From: Bidens hawaiensis
Taxonomy: Eukaryota; Streptophyta; Magnoliopsida; Asterales; Asteraceae
DNA length: 64,000 bases
Reading direction: 5' to 3'
Assembly: GCA_021521415.1 (NCBI GenBank)
Contig: JAIQDT010005478.1
Span: 62,001-126,000 of the forward strand
The position numbers and the translations under genes were made by a program. Shown here piece by piece: positions 1 to 10,970 of this stretch. How positions within the stretch are numbered: the first letter of the stretch is position 1; every line of letters starts with the position of its first letter. The notes under the pieces were generated by a model that was not told the origin of the DNA, did not search any database, and saw only the letters and a list, made by a program, of their open reading frames with translations.

Positions 1-480
1 ACTTGGCAAACTCTTAGGCTAATTAAGGGATTTGTGGTTAAACCAACATTTTTGTTTATTATAATAGTAGATTCTTACCTGACCCATACAAGTTATAAAC
101 ACATGGAAAAAAGTGCCTTTCAAGTTTGTTTTTTAAGACACAAATCTATTAATTTTGTACTATGGAGATGATAAATTATTTAAATCTTGTGTGTCCGTCC
201 ATATTTTACATTATATGTATAGTATCATATTCCTCAATAATTCACATATCTTCAACAATCAACTTTATTTCATGAATAAAATTCCATGGAAGTTGATGGT
301 TTAGGATGGTATGAGCCGGATTGTTCATTAAAGGTTTAGGGTGGTATGAATGAGGAAGATGAAGATAAACACATGTATATTCTTTGGACGATCATGTCGG
401 GGTAGACGGAATCCCATAAATTATTGTCGGTGTAGACGGATTAAAATTTAATTTTGTAGGTGTGGACTAGATTTCAACAC
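1..480. repeat. Old repeat relic at the left edge
   Basis: No coding sequence is supported. Bases about 60-215 are a diverged direct copy of about 11060-11215; both contain a shared stretch around 'aacacatggaaaaa' and a 'gtccatatt' block. This piece therefore belongs to the same dispersed repeat family as the tandem units right of E1. From 230 to 480 I see only AT-rich unique-looking sequence, with short imperfect copies of 'gtttagggtggtatga' and 'gtgtagacggat'. Confidence 0.45.
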
Positions 481-506
481 ATAAGAAATAAACTACTAAT
501 TCGTTT

Positions 507-860
507 TCTTGGTACAGATTCACCCGAAATGCGTCTTGAAATATTGAGTTTGAAGGCACAATTCCCAAGTTTTTGAAATTTGAAGGGATCCGGTAGGAAA
601 CATTATTAAGCCATCAAACAAGACTGTTTTTTATAAGAAGATTTAGTGGAAAATATGGACTGGTCCCCCAAGATTTTTAAATAAATCGTCGGATTTTAAA
701 AAATGTTACACTTGTAAGAATTTTATTGGTTTATAGATTTCGCCAGATCTCGTCTCAATCCAAATTTAGTTTGCTATTTTGAGAATGTGTAGAGATTTTG
801 GCTATTTCATATTTTCTCTCACCTCAAAATAGATATTTAGGGAATTTTTCTAACTATTAT
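507..860 (-). repeat. Inverted-repeat arm, partner at 10600-10970
   Basis: The reverse complement of this stretch aligns with about 10600-10970 at roughly 85% identity by eye, including the blocks 'aaatccgacgatttattt' and 'gtttcctaccg'. The two arms face each other across the whole E1 block. They may be two old insertions of one repeat family in opposite orientation, or the arms of a large DNA transposon. No target-site duplication is visible to decide. Confidence 0.55.
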
Positions 861-979
861 TGTTCATTTCCTCTCAAAATCATTTAAAAACATGAATTAT
901 TATTTTGTCTTCCACAAGACCGTCCTCAATCCAGGTTTATTGGTTTAGGGTGGAGGGATTTTTACTGGGGTATCTTGTC

Positions 980-2122
980 AGAGGTATACATTATTCTACT
1001 CATTTGTCGTGCCTGTACCATGTTAGTTTTCCTCTCATCATTCAATTTTACCTTTCAACACTCTTCAACCAAGTATATACATCATTCTACATCATTCTTC
1101 ATTTTCTATATATTTTATTTATACAATTTTTAGATTTAAAATATATCTTTAAAACTATAATATATATAAAAAAATTAAAATGTATAAATTAATAAGGTGG
1201 AAACACTTACATTAATTAAATAAAATAAAAATCATAAAAAAATGAAAATATATACAAATCATAAAGCCGAACCTTGCGTTACCTCTGGGATCAGATTAAA
1301 GTTGGGATCCATTTTGGGCTGTATAAAAAATTTGTAGAAGAGAAGTGGTTTTTGTATAAGATAAGAGAGTGTTTGATAGACGACATTGTTGCATAGAAAT
1401 GATTTACATATATATATATATATATATAAATTAAATTGATTTTTTTTAAATGTAGCCTTTAAAAGGTCAGTCCCACCACCATTGGATGAATGAGCCGCAT
1501 GACTATACTTATTCATCTCAGGTCACTCAGGACCAGAAAAAAAGAGAAGGGGGGGGGGGAGGGGGGTTTCCAAGGATCTCACACGATGATATGGAAACCA
1601 TGTAGGACGAGTGGAAGACCCCCGCTGATGTATACCCCTCGACCTAAGCAACTATTAATAATTATTTAATATCAAAATCAATTAAAAACATGAATTATTT
1701 TTTTCTTTCTTCAACAAAGTGTCCTCAATCCAATTTTATTGGTTTAGGGTGGAGGTGTGATACTCGGGTATCATGGTAGGGGTCATATACATCGCAGTAA
1801 ACACCGGCTACAGGGTCCCAAAACTAACCGGAGGATACTTCTCAAATGTAGTATATCCCGGTTACATTTTAGTGAATTAAGTTATTGACTAACCATTTAA
1901 CGACTAGTTTTTTTTCTTCCTCATAAATAACTAAACATGTAGAACAAATTTTATACCACTTTACTCCAACCAATTTTATACCCACTCTTCTTTAAAACTT
2001 ATGTACCCACTCTACCCTAACCATAATAATGAACTTGAGTTTTCTTCTCGTATATATTCAACCCGACAATTACGACGAAGAGTCCTCCAACGTTAGAAGT
2101 ATCCCATTTCTTTATCATTTAT
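980..2122. repeat. Left flank of the E1 insertion, duplicated at 27420-28489 plus 43446-43499
   Basis: The sequence matches 27420-28489 continuously and then, after E3 is skipped, 43446-43499. In both places it leads directly into a minus-strand copia LTR at the same base. It is AT-rich, holds a G tract around 1550, and includes a short inverted repeat around 1833-1870 ending in 'taaccgg' and 'ccggtta'. Short ORFs here are low-complexity and not credible genes. Parts resemble a MITE-like repeat ('ttggtttagggtggag' at about 945 and 1740). Confidence 0.7.
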
Positions 2123-2367
2123 TTTTAACCAACAGATCAGATCTAGATGTATATCGATTATCAAACGTAGATCTAATGTTACCTTACTAGGATCTAGTTC
2201 TTAGTAATTACTCTTAATTAGTATACACACACACACATATATTATGTATTAGTTTTATTAGGTGTATAATAGTAATAGATTAGGTGAAGCTTTGATCGAG
2301 AGAACAATTTGATAGAGGTTTGATACTTTATCAATATAAAACTTAAATTATCAGAGGACAAAGCCTC

Positions 2368-2375
2368 TATATATA
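2368..2375 (-). promoter_or_regulatory. TATA box of the E1 LTR
   Basis: TATATATA is flanked in element orientation by 'cttc' and 'gagg'. It lies just downstream of the palindrome array, the same arrangement as in the E3 LTR (28758-28765). Confidence 0.6.
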
Positions 2376-2385
2376 GAAGATGGAT

Positions 2386-2614
2386 CCAATTCGTTACACA
2401 TTCTATAATGAATTGGAGTCCACTTCGTTAACATTACAGACTCTATAAATAAACATAACGAATCACCTGATTCGTTATGCCCCACTCGTCAACTTTCCAT
2501 GACGAATGGGAATATACATAACGAACTATAAGCCCATTCGTTAAACATCCTTAACGAATGGGAGTTACATTAAACAAACTGGCTAGTTCGTTGAACATCC
2601 TTAACGAACTAGCC
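2386..2614. repeat. Array of five palindromes in the E1 LTR U3
   Basis: Five successive inverted repeats lie at 2386-2416, 2454-2479, 2481-2510, 2533-2562 and 2581-2614. Their stems differ (CCAATTCGTTA, CATAACGAATCA, CCCACTCGTCA, CCCATTCGTTAA, GGCTAGTTCGTT), yet each is matched by its own reverse complement with at most one or two mismatches. Loops of the last two read 'acatcc', the complement of the GGATGT loop in E3. The same array, partly decayed, is at 44590-44815. Confidence 0.8.
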
Positions 2615-2723
2615 TTACATTAACGACCTAACTATTTAACATAAATATCCTTTTCATTATAATAATAATAAATATAAAGAAGATAAATAAAAAGACTCGA
2701 GATGCCAAAACCGTGCACTAAAA

Positions 2724-2740
2724 AACACCCCCTCGTATTG
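2724..2740 (-). other. Polypurine tract of E1
   Basis: In element orientation the sequence reads 'acgagggggtgttt' directly before the LTR, the plus-strand primer position for reverse transcription. It matches the E3 tract at 42908-42921. Confidence 0.65.
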
Positions 2741-2758
2741 AGCTCTTTGTCTTTTAAT

Positions 2759-5350
2759 TTATTTGAAGCACTAAGTTTGCAAGTCCCGACAGCTATGAAT
2801 CCCGTACTCGTGATATACACATACGACACGCTGGTATTGCATAGCTCCGTCATTATCTTCACGGCGCTCAATCAATACCTTAGTCTGGAACAACACGTCA
2901 TTGTCCGTCTCTGTTAAATTAACGAGCCACATTGGATCGATAATCTTAATTAGCTCGGTCTTCAAACCTTTTCCCAAAGCAATAACGACCTCGCCAGTAC
3001 GATTATCATAATACCAACGATTGAATGACAGATAAATACGCTGATTTAGCGTCTTGACTGGTACACACTTTTATCGTCTTTGGCGATTTTAGTTTAAGCA
3101 CTAGCTTAATCCAAATCGTTCTTGGATCTATCTCGTCAATTCGTTTACGGATTGGAATTTACGGCTTAAAAAATTTAAACCTGTGGTTCACCTTGAAGAG
3201 AAAATGTTGATGGAACCATTCTGCTCGACGATTTCCACCATGGTTAATAAACGTTCGACACGCGAGGGTACATACATCCCATCGCGGTAGTGAGAGAACT
3301 TCATTAATGTTTTCGTAATACTAAACGCCGTTATCCCATTTAATAATACAAACGTTTAACTCTAAATCGTAGAGCCATAAAACAATATCACCTCTTACTT
3401 TAGACAGGGCTTTGAATGAAGTCATTTGATTAGCTTTAGCACGTGCAATGGCCTCCAGCTCCTATTCTTTATCAACATATATGTACGCCTCGATAATCTT
3501 ACGTGTTCTTTTTTCTCGATATGCAAACCATCCTTGAATATCAGTAATAGATGGATCAGGATTTGATTCAAACCTCTTTCTTTTACCCTTTGGTACTTTA
3601 TCCAAATGATCTTCAGCTGCCTTAACGTTTTCTTCAGTAAATATAGAAGCACCCAGATCAACGTTTGATCTTTGAAATAGATCAGGGTATTCCTCAGCTA
3701 TCACATCTTCTATCTCAACCTCCTCATCTTCATAAATAAACGAGGTATAAATCGGAATCATCGTATCATGCAAGACTTCCTCGTCATTCTCAACCTCAAC
3801 GTTGTCCTCAGCCTCTAACGCATCAAGATCTTCATCATTCAGACTCAGCCGAATATAAATCTTCTCACGTGTCAAGGCCCGATTGATAAACTATCCCACT
3901 TCTATCTCATCGGCATTCACCATGCTCCTAATCACCCCCTTACTATCCATAAATATAACATTAATTAGCCTTTTCCGACTCAATTGGTTTTACATTTGTC
4001 GAGTCCTGATAAACGACCACCTGTTTGTTAAAATCACCAAAAGCCTCACTTGTTCTGGCACCGGAGGATGAGCCGTGAGCTTGTTTCTGCTCACTGCCTC
4101 CAGCACCCGAGGCATTAGGATCCTCGTCATCATTCTTCAACTTCTTTAGGACATCTTCTTTACACGTGATTTGTAGAATAAGATCCTTCTGTTCCTTCAT
4201 CTTCACCACCTAAGCAGTAACAATCTCACGGAGGGTTTGCACTGATTGATCAACATTTGCTCTTGAGCCTGTCGATTAGATGCCATTTGATTCTCATAAA
4301 GATGAATCAAGCTCGAGAGCATGTTCATATGATTAAGTTGTAGCATAGCATGAAATGATGGAGGGATCGGCTGTACTGGACCTTGAGGAAAATTAAGCCT
4401 CATGAACGACATGTCCATAGGCTGCGTTGGCATCGCTGTCGGTGTAGGTGAGATCACCGATGTAGCAGCAGTAGGCCTTGGTAAAGTAGATACGACAGAT
4501 TGCGGAATCATACTAAGCCTAGGATCCGATGTCAGTGTGGTCGTCAATGTGTAATCCGGGGTACTAGTAGTAAATGGCACCACCGGTCTTTGAGGAGCAG
4601 ACGACCTTGGAGGTTGAACTCCAAATGATACACCAGCACCTTCAGTCACTCATCGTTTAGATGACTCACCACTAGACACCTCTTTACCTTTACATTTTTG
4701 TTGAGCAGCTTGTATAACAACTGCCTCGACGTCAGAACGTCGTTGGTGATCATCCCCACCATCATCACCATCATCTCCATCACCAACGTCGTTCCCTCCA
4801 GGACCCTCTTCACGCTCGAAATCCGAATCATCGTGGATCCAGCGATCATCAGAAGGACATACATATGCTGGATTAGATACATGACCAATCAAGCGTTAGA
4901 TCCTTGGTTGAGGATCATGTCAGTACAACTTCATTCTCCTCATTGTATCTGCTTTCATATGCTAAAGCTTAAATACATCATTGCGGAGTGTTGGATCAAT
5001 CACCAAATCACGAATCGCATCCTGAATAAGCATTTGGAGAAACCGGGGATACATAAGAAATCTATTACGTCAATTCTTGACAATGCAATTCTCTTTGAGA
5101 TGATAGAAAATCATCTCCGAGAAGTTGAAAGGCTTATTCAAATTCAACGCGACGAATGCTGATTGAAGCATGATACGTCACTCGTCAAAATCATCTTTTC
5201 GTCCACCAAGGAAATGTATTAAGACATGTAATAAGTACTTGTATGTAGGACACAAGTACGCCTTGTTATACAAGGACATATCCAGATTTCCAGCATAAAG
5301 CACTCGATCAAACAAACCACGGATCAACTCCTTGTCGAATTCACACGGAT
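2759..5350 (-). pseudogene. E1 extra ORF ('env-like' position), C-terminal part, broken
   Basis: This is the homologue of the E3 extra ORF (39891-42887) and the E4 copy (44964-47889). In coding order the remaining pieces cover a middle acidic and P/S/T-rich region, a coiled-coil stretch around 4100-4200 (motif EQKDLILQITCKED), a segment with DIQGWFAYR, and the conserved C-terminus around IKIIDPMWLV. The inferred stop is at 2759-2761. Several frameshifts and stops interrupt it. Homology ends at 5350, where the motif DNPCEF meets an inverted segment, so the N-terminus lies on the other strand at 8737. No membrane segment or signal peptide is evident; 'env-like' describes position only. Confidence 0.7.
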
Positions 5351-6079
5351 TATCTATATACTAAAAGTAACTTGGGCGATTGAATTTATTTTTATACTCC
5401 TCAAAAATTTTGAGTTTTTGAAGCAAAAAGAGAAAATGATAGTACATTGATCATCTGGTCTCATATCCAGAAATAAATATTCTTAAAAGACCGAGCGCTT
5501 AATTGCATTGGTGCATTGGTAGGTCTTAAACAAGCCGTTTTTGTAAAGTAAGTGATATAAACATAAAGAAATGCCAAATTGAAAGAGGTGTTAGTCTCTA
5601 CCAAAAATCTCGGTAATGATGGCAGAAATGTAATAGTCTGTCATACTCAAGCCTTATGTCTGTTTGATCACCAAAAAAAATATAAGTTTGATTAAAAGGA
5701 TTTAGGATTCTGGACACTGTGAGTCTTTATGCGGCTTAATTATCTTGGTATTCGTATGCATGAATATTTCAACCGCTTTTAGAGCAAACCTAAAGTCATT
5801 AAACTAGATCACTGCTGTACATTGTACAATTTGAATTACTGACTTGATCAAAATCCGTTGTTACTCATACATTGTTCCTCCATTGCGTGCGTCTTAATAC
5901 CATTAAGAAACGGACCCCAGGGGACACAATGTACGTAAGCTGACAGATGGACTCGTGCATACTCACTCATAGTAAAAGAATCTTAGTGCATCAAACAAAA
6001 TCTATAAAATCAAAATTTTGATTGATAGTATAACGGTTTAAGTCAAGTTGGGGTGATACCGTAAAAATCAAATTAAGAT

Positions 6080-7022
6080 GAGTTAAGTGTCATTTTAGTA
6101 CCTGTGGTTTGATCAACTACGCAACTTTAGTACTTTTTTTTGAATTTTTCGCAACTGGCTACTCCATGTTTCAAAAACTGGCCATTTTAGTACTTTTTTG
6201 TAACTCCGTTTAATTTGTCCGTTAAGTCAAGGGCATAATGGTAACTTTAGTTATTTCATTCCCTATCTTCTACCTATCTCCCCCCTTTTCCCTTTTAAAA
6301 CTCATTTCCCAAAATCCAAGCGAACCCTAATCACCAAATCCAAATCTCAAACATCCGATACATGACACTAGAGGCTACAGATTGAGAGTACAATTTAAGT
6401 CCTTTTGCATTCCCATAAGATGTTACTGGTGGCGGAAAGTCTGATGGGCGGTGTTAGGGTCAGTAGCGGCGGTCCGAGGGTGGCTATGGTAGTTGAGTTT
6501 CGGTGGTCCTTAGGTTATGGTGGTTATTTTGTGGTGATTGTGTAGGCCGTCAAAGGTTGGACGGTGGAAGACGGTGGTGGTGGCTGAAATAAAAGAGAAA
6601 GGGATGTGGGTTCTGGTGGTGGCGGTTGTGGATTTGACCGGAATTTTTGTGGTGGGGGTTCCAGTAGTAGATATTCTAAGAGGGTGGTTGTGGATTTAAA
6701 AGGAGTCGTCGGATTTGGTGGTCGGAGCAGAAGAGAGGAGATAGAGATAGAGAGAGAGGGTGGTGGTGGTGAGGAACATGTATAGAGAGAAAGATGTGAG
6801 AGAGAGATGGATGAGGCAGATGAAAGCCGGGGAGAAAAAAAAGAGAGAATATAATGAAGTTGCAAAAGTACCCCTAAGTTAACGAATAAAATAAACGAAG
6901 TTAAAAAAGGTACTAAAATTGCAAGTTTTAGAAAAGTTAGGTAGCCAGTTGTGAAAAATTCAAAACAAGTACTAAAGTTGCGTAGTTGATCAAACCACAG
7001 GTACTAAAATGACACTTAACTC
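6080..7022. mobile_element. Non-autonomous Mutator-like element, 943 bp, TSD AATTAAGAT
   Basis: Long terminal inverted repeats of at least 110 bp begin GAGTTAAGTGTCATTTTAG at 6080 and end with its reverse complement at 7022. A 9-bp duplication, AATTAAGAT, sits at 6071-6079 and 7023-7031. The E4 paralogue near 49590 has a single uninterrupted copy, giving a filled/empty site pair. Nine-bp duplications and long TIRs are the Mutator superfamily signature. The GC-richer interior has a P/S-rich open frame on the minus strand (6524-6865) that looks compositional; I see no transposase. Confidence 0.85.
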
Positions 7023-7589
7023 AATTAAGATTGAACTGCGATTAGAGGCTAATAGTTTCTGATATTCTGTGCTTTAATTGAACCAATTAATCATATCACA
7101 AAAACGCTTGAAAGCTCGTTATAAGATTTAAGTGGACAAAAATATCAATGACCGAGTTAATGCCAGTCACAATATCGTTGAAATATAAAACTATGATGGA
7201 AGGGCAATTTAGTCAATATGATTTTCTTCTTAAACTCACCAAAAATACAAAAACATGTACTCTTTCAAAAATATACAAACACACAAAAATATTTTATGTG
7301 TTATGCTTAATTTTCGGATTTGAGAGTAAATATTTTAATATGAAAAAGAAACACACCAAAAAGATTTTTTATTTTTCCTTTTACATATTATTTAATCATT
7401 TTTAAGTTATGTGTTTTAAACGTAAAACACGTTAAGGTATTTCATTTTACCACGATTGGGTAAAGTGACTTATGGTAAAAGTTCATCGAGATGAGGGATT
7501 TTGTTGATTTAAGTTATTTATTTATGTATTCATTTATTTAATTGATTTAATTATTTATTTATTTTAAAATTAAATAAAAGAAGTTAATT

Positions 7590-7870
7590 CGTTAGTCATG
7601 GATAACGAATGAGGTTATTTGTAATGAATTACTTCAAATTGTTCCCTCTCTAATTCGCTTCGGCCACTCTGTAACGAATGACCTAATTCGTCATCCATCA
7701 TATAACTAATCAAGCATGTTTCTAATTCGTTATTGATTCGTATTAAAACTTAACGAATCACTCATTCGTTTGACATGTGTAATGAGTTTATTGCCACGTG
7801 TAATGAAATCATTGCCACGTGTAACGAATTTGATAACGAATCAACTAATTCGTTAATTCAAAAATTAATG
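7590..7870 (+). repeat. ATTCGTTA/TAACGAAT cluster upstream of the E1 internal promoter
   Basis: Many TTCGTTA and TAACGAA copies, often in facing pairs, lie directly upstream of the TATA-like box at 7914. They resemble the palindromes of the LTR U3. Further copies continue at 8340-8600 within the leader intron. Confidence 0.6.
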
Positions 7871-7913
7871 AATCAGATGATTCGTTGCCTTGGAAACTGT
7901 GCTGAGTCGTTGC

Positions 7914-8053
7914 TTATAGGGAAATGTGAAGCCGATTTGTCCTCATTCACTGTTTCACTTTCTTCTTCTTTAAGCAAAGTTACTCTGGCCATTTTTTCCA
8001 AAAGTTCCAACATTACCTAAACTTTCTTTTGTTCATCATTTCATACTTGTAGG
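7914..8053 (+). promoter_or_regulatory. Putative internal promoter and first leader exon of the E1 extra ORF
   Basis: TTATAGG at 7914-7920 is followed by a pyrimidine-rich leader ('cattcactgtttcac', 'cttcttcttt'), and a donor-like GGTAACGAGG begins at 8054. The same order exists in E3 (TATA 38851) and E4 (48704-48712, minus). Promoter activity is inferred. Confidence 0.45.
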
Positions 8054-8734
8054 GTAACGAGGATCATAATGTGATGATTTTCTTCAAGTTACATGATCAT
8101 TTCAGGGGTTTATTAATCGATTTTTAATCGGTTTTTAACTTATACATATAAACGTCAATTTCTCCTATTTATATCATGTATTAGTCTAAATGGGTGACAT
8201 GAAACAACTATTGATGTTTTTACGAGATCATTAGGATCATTTGTTCGGATTTTCATCGTAGATGATGTTGGAATTGATTCTAGATTTGAAGTTCGACTTT
8301 CTATGTTCTTGTTAATTTTGACTTGGACTTAAGTTAGTCAACATTAAGCATTATTGGTGGCCATTCATTATAGGGCAACGAATTGAAACTTCTTCGTGTT
8401 TAATTTGTTATTAAGGGTTAACGAATCAATCCATTCGTAAAAAATGATAACGAATTACTGCTCATTCGTTATTTAATTTGTTATTCTTTCACCACTGATT
8501 CGTCATGTCTAATTCGTGTAATTTACTTGATAACGAATTAGCCAATTTGTTATAACAATGCACCAGTTTGTTATAACGAATCAGCCTAGATAACGAATGA
8601 CATTTAAAATTATTATAAAATAAAGTTTTAAATTAATTTTATACTATTTAATCAGAAAATATATTTAATATTATCTTTAACTATTTAAATATTATTTAAT
8701 TTGTACTAAATCTCGGGTTTATATCTATTTTCAG
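8054..8734 (+). other. Putative leader intron before the E1 extra ORF
   Basis: The donor GTAACG at 8054 and the acceptor 'attttcag' ending at 8734 enclose 681 bp; the start codon follows at 8737. The E4 counterpart is 679 bp (47892-48570). Sequence after the donor ('gatgattttc') is conserved in E3 and E4. Confidence 0.5.
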
Positions 8735-8736
8735 TT

Positions 8737-8991
8737 ATGGCTAACGAGAATGTTCAGGATCCTCCTGCTGCTGAGCAACAACTGGTACAGCAACAACAAG
8801 TACCGGATTTTCCTTTGTTTTCGTTCGACAAAAAGCATAATATCTGTGCTTTTGTCGGAACGAACTTTGCCGATGAAGATATATTTGGGGAAATGCTAGA
8901 GTTTATACGTCGTTCACGTGTTGGCTATGCTATCACTTTCTTTCCTAGTCCTGAGTTTTTCTTCTTGACTATTGCTTGGGATTGGGTTTGA
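8737..8991 (+). pseudogene. E1 extra ORF, N-terminal fragment (inverted)
   Basis: The reading frame starts with MANENVQDP and contains FDKKHNICAFV and an IFGEMLEFIRRSRVGYAI stretch, the same N-terminus as E4 (start at 47889) and, more distantly, E3 (39891). A Q-rich patch follows the first ten residues. After about residue 75 it runs into unrelated sequence at the inversion joint, and the ORF end at 8991 is not the natural one. The rest of the protein is encoded on the opposite strand at 2759-5350, so this copy cannot make a product. Confidence 0.7.
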
Positions 8992-9825
8992 CACTATTCA
9001 ATACTAAATATCTACTCGTGGAGGGAGGGGAGGCAATGGATTCATCTTAGGCGGTAAGCGAAGGAACTGTAGGGCTTAGGGCGGCGAGTGAGCCTCAGAT
9101 TTTTCTTCAATAGCTCTAGGGGAGGTGAGAAGAGAGCCAATAGCTATTATAGAAGGACTTAACAATTCATGGAATGAATTAGAGTTGAAGGAAGAAAGAC
9201 ATGAAATGCTAGAAAGATGGAATCTATGAATGGGCTCTTTCGTCTAAGCCTAGAACTAGGCAAGAGCAAGGAATGGACTTTAAGTGAGTGAAGGAAGGAG
9301 GGGACAAAGGTCAGTTCTATAAGGCAAGAAAGCAAGATCAGAAGAAGGAGCAATGCAGAATAACTAAGCATGACAAGGAGAGGATAGCTAGACTTTCAAA
9401 GACAGTAGCAATGGCAAGGAGACTAATACCGATATTCTTTCCCTAGCAATTGGAGGATTCTATTGATCCAAGACCTGTATGTAGACCAGGGCTTCCCCCG
9501 CTTCAGTTAAGGCCAGAAAGAATTATCTTACCTTTCTCTTCTGTCAGTTCCTTTCAAAGAAAACCAAGGATGAAGCTAGAATGTGGAGTACGGACTTATC
9601 ATGCTTCCCAATTCCACTAGTATAAAAGAGTTTATTCAACTCCTAAGAGATTCTATAGTTCCTGAGCTACCCCATGATGAGAATGAGGGAATAAGTCCTT
9701 AGCTATTCCTTTGGCCTATAATAAGAAAGGTCCATCAAGACTCAGAAATTACCCTCGATCTTTTCAATCCCTCTAGTAGAGAATTCTTAGCCTTCGTCTT
9801 AGAAACTGAGCTCTCACAAAGCAAG
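8992..9825. other. Mitochondrial-looking filler at an inversion joint
   Basis: The stretch has a base composition and texture unlike its neighbours: GC-richer, purine-blocky, with words such as 'cttaggcggtaagcgaagg' and 'aggcaagagcaaggaatgg' that resemble angiosperm mitochondrial intergenic DNA. It has no counterpart in the E4 paralogue and no terminal repeats. It sits exactly between the inverted segment and the resumed minus-strand element, as DNA captured during break repair would. The mitochondrial origin is my judgement of style, not a database match. No credible gene is present. Confidence 0.45.
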
Positions 9826-10450
9826 TCAAATATAAGCAAATGACATAATTTTAAGCAACACTATGAAAAAATCTTTTTGGTTTTTCTCTGTACATACAAA
9901 ACTTTTTGTTCTTTTAAAATTTTTATAAACACAATAAAAATTCACAATCTTTTTGTCTTTTCGGATTTTTCTTTACAAACAGAAAAGTACAATATTTTTT
10001 CTTTTCCAAATTTTTTCAATGTTTTTGTATTTTCTAAAATATTATAAAGATAAATCACAATATTTTTGTATTTTTTCAAAATTTTTCTTGTTTTTGGATT
10101 TTCTCTATACAATCAAAAAGCACAATATTTTTGTATTTTCTATTTCTCCCCAAAAACCCAAAACATAAAAAATTAAATAAAATAATAGTAAACATAAAAT
10201 AAAGATAGTTATCCTTGTTTCAGGATATCAGCAAGGGTTTTTAATCCATTTAAACGAAGTAGAAAGTCAAAACGTGTTTTATCAAATGCCTTGGTAAACC
10301 ATCGGCTTTTTGAAAATCGGTGTGCACTTCTCAATATCATTTAGTTTCTTTTCAAAGCAATCCCGTATAAAATGATATCGAATTAGGATATGTTTAGTTT
10401 TTGAGTGTTGTACAGGATTTTTGGTGATACTTATAGCAGCAGAGTTTAGT
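9826..10450 (-). pseudogene. E1 pol tail: RNase H C-terminus and post-pol spacer
   Basis: This matches E4 50515-51125. The coding part (stop at 10209-10211, up to about 10450) is the end of copia RNase H, with the order HSKTKHI, IRYHFIRDCFEK, then a TK-FDK type ending as in E3 (36384-36689). Bases 9826-10208 are AT-rich post-pol spacer with repeated 'caaaaagnnnaatatttt' words. Homology stops near 10450 inside RNase H, so the rest of pol, gag and the 5' LTR are absent. Confidence 0.75.
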
Positions 10451-10599
10451 GTGTCGCCAATATCTCGATATCTGGTTACATGTAATTAAGTCTGAAAACT
10501 GACATTAAGTCCAAGTGAAGAACTTTAACGTGTTTGTCGTACTAGAGTCAATCTATGTTTGATTAAACCTCGTTTTCATCCAAACCGTATGTTCTAAGC

Positions 10600-10970
10600 A
10601 ACTATTAAGAAGCCAACCAAAAAGTGATACTAAATAGTGATTTTGAGATGAGAGAAAATGAAAAATAGTTTAAAGTTCCTATATATTTTAAAAATAGCCC
10701 ATTAAATTTGGATTGAGGCGACGAGATCTGACGAAATTTTTAAATCAGTAGAACTCTAACAAGGGTAACCTTTTTTTAAAATCCGACGATTTATTTGAAA
10801 ATCTTGGGGGACCTGTCCATATTTTCCGCTAAATCTTATTATAAAAAAACAGTCTTGTCCGACGGTTTAATAATGTTTCCTACCGTATCCCTTCAAATTC
10901 CAAAAACATGGGAAATTGTGCTTTCAAATTCAGTTTTTCAAAACACATTTCAGGTGAATTTGTACCAAGA
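10600..10970 (+). repeat. Inverted-repeat arm, partner at 507-860
   Basis: Reverse-complement match to 507-860. The right part overlaps the first of the tandem 187-bp units, which suggests the arm and the tandem repeats belong to one repeat family. Confidence 0.55.

Larger units (their letters stand above)
2123..2723 (-). mobile_element. 3' LTR of E1 (copia, minus strand)
   Basis: The LTR matches the E4 LTRs at 43500-44927 and 58874-59045. In element orientation it begins next to a purine tract with TGTTTTTAGTGCACGG, a mutated form of the family terminus TGTTAGTGCACGG, and ends near 2123. It is about 600 bp, has a TATA box and a run of five palindromes, and contains none of the insertions seen in E4. 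Its 5' partner LTR is missing, since E1 is truncated inside RNase H. Confidence 0.8.
5351..8991 (+). mobile_element. Inverted internal segment of E1
   Basis: This stretch corresponds to the pol-to-extra-ORF spacer and the extra ORF N-terminus of E4 (about 47650-50300), but in the opposite orientation to the flanking parts of E1. The left joint is at 5350, inside the extra ORF. The right joint near 8991 meets foreign filler. About 120 bp of extra ORF and about 200 bp of post-pol spacer, relative to E4, are missing at the joints. The segment carries a MULE at 6080-7022 that E4 lacks. Confidence 0.75.

Noticed and set aside
905..1192. 95-codon open frame near the left edge
   Set aside because: Hydrophobic, low-complexity translation of AT-rich repeat; the duplicated copy at 27396 has a different frame length, and no motif is visible.
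1538..1567. G-tract as a quadruplex regulatory element
   Set aside because: A long homopolymer-like G run that differs in length between the two duplicated flanks; no evidence of function.
6524..6865. Minus-strand 113-codon S/P-rich frame inside the MULE
   Set aside because: Composition-driven ('ggtggt' and 'gagaga' runs); no start context or domain. Kept only as a possible captured fragment.
8992..9825. A cellular gene in the GC-richer filler
   Set aside because: Stops in all frames, and the only longer frame (9159-9371, minus) is L/S-rich without motif.
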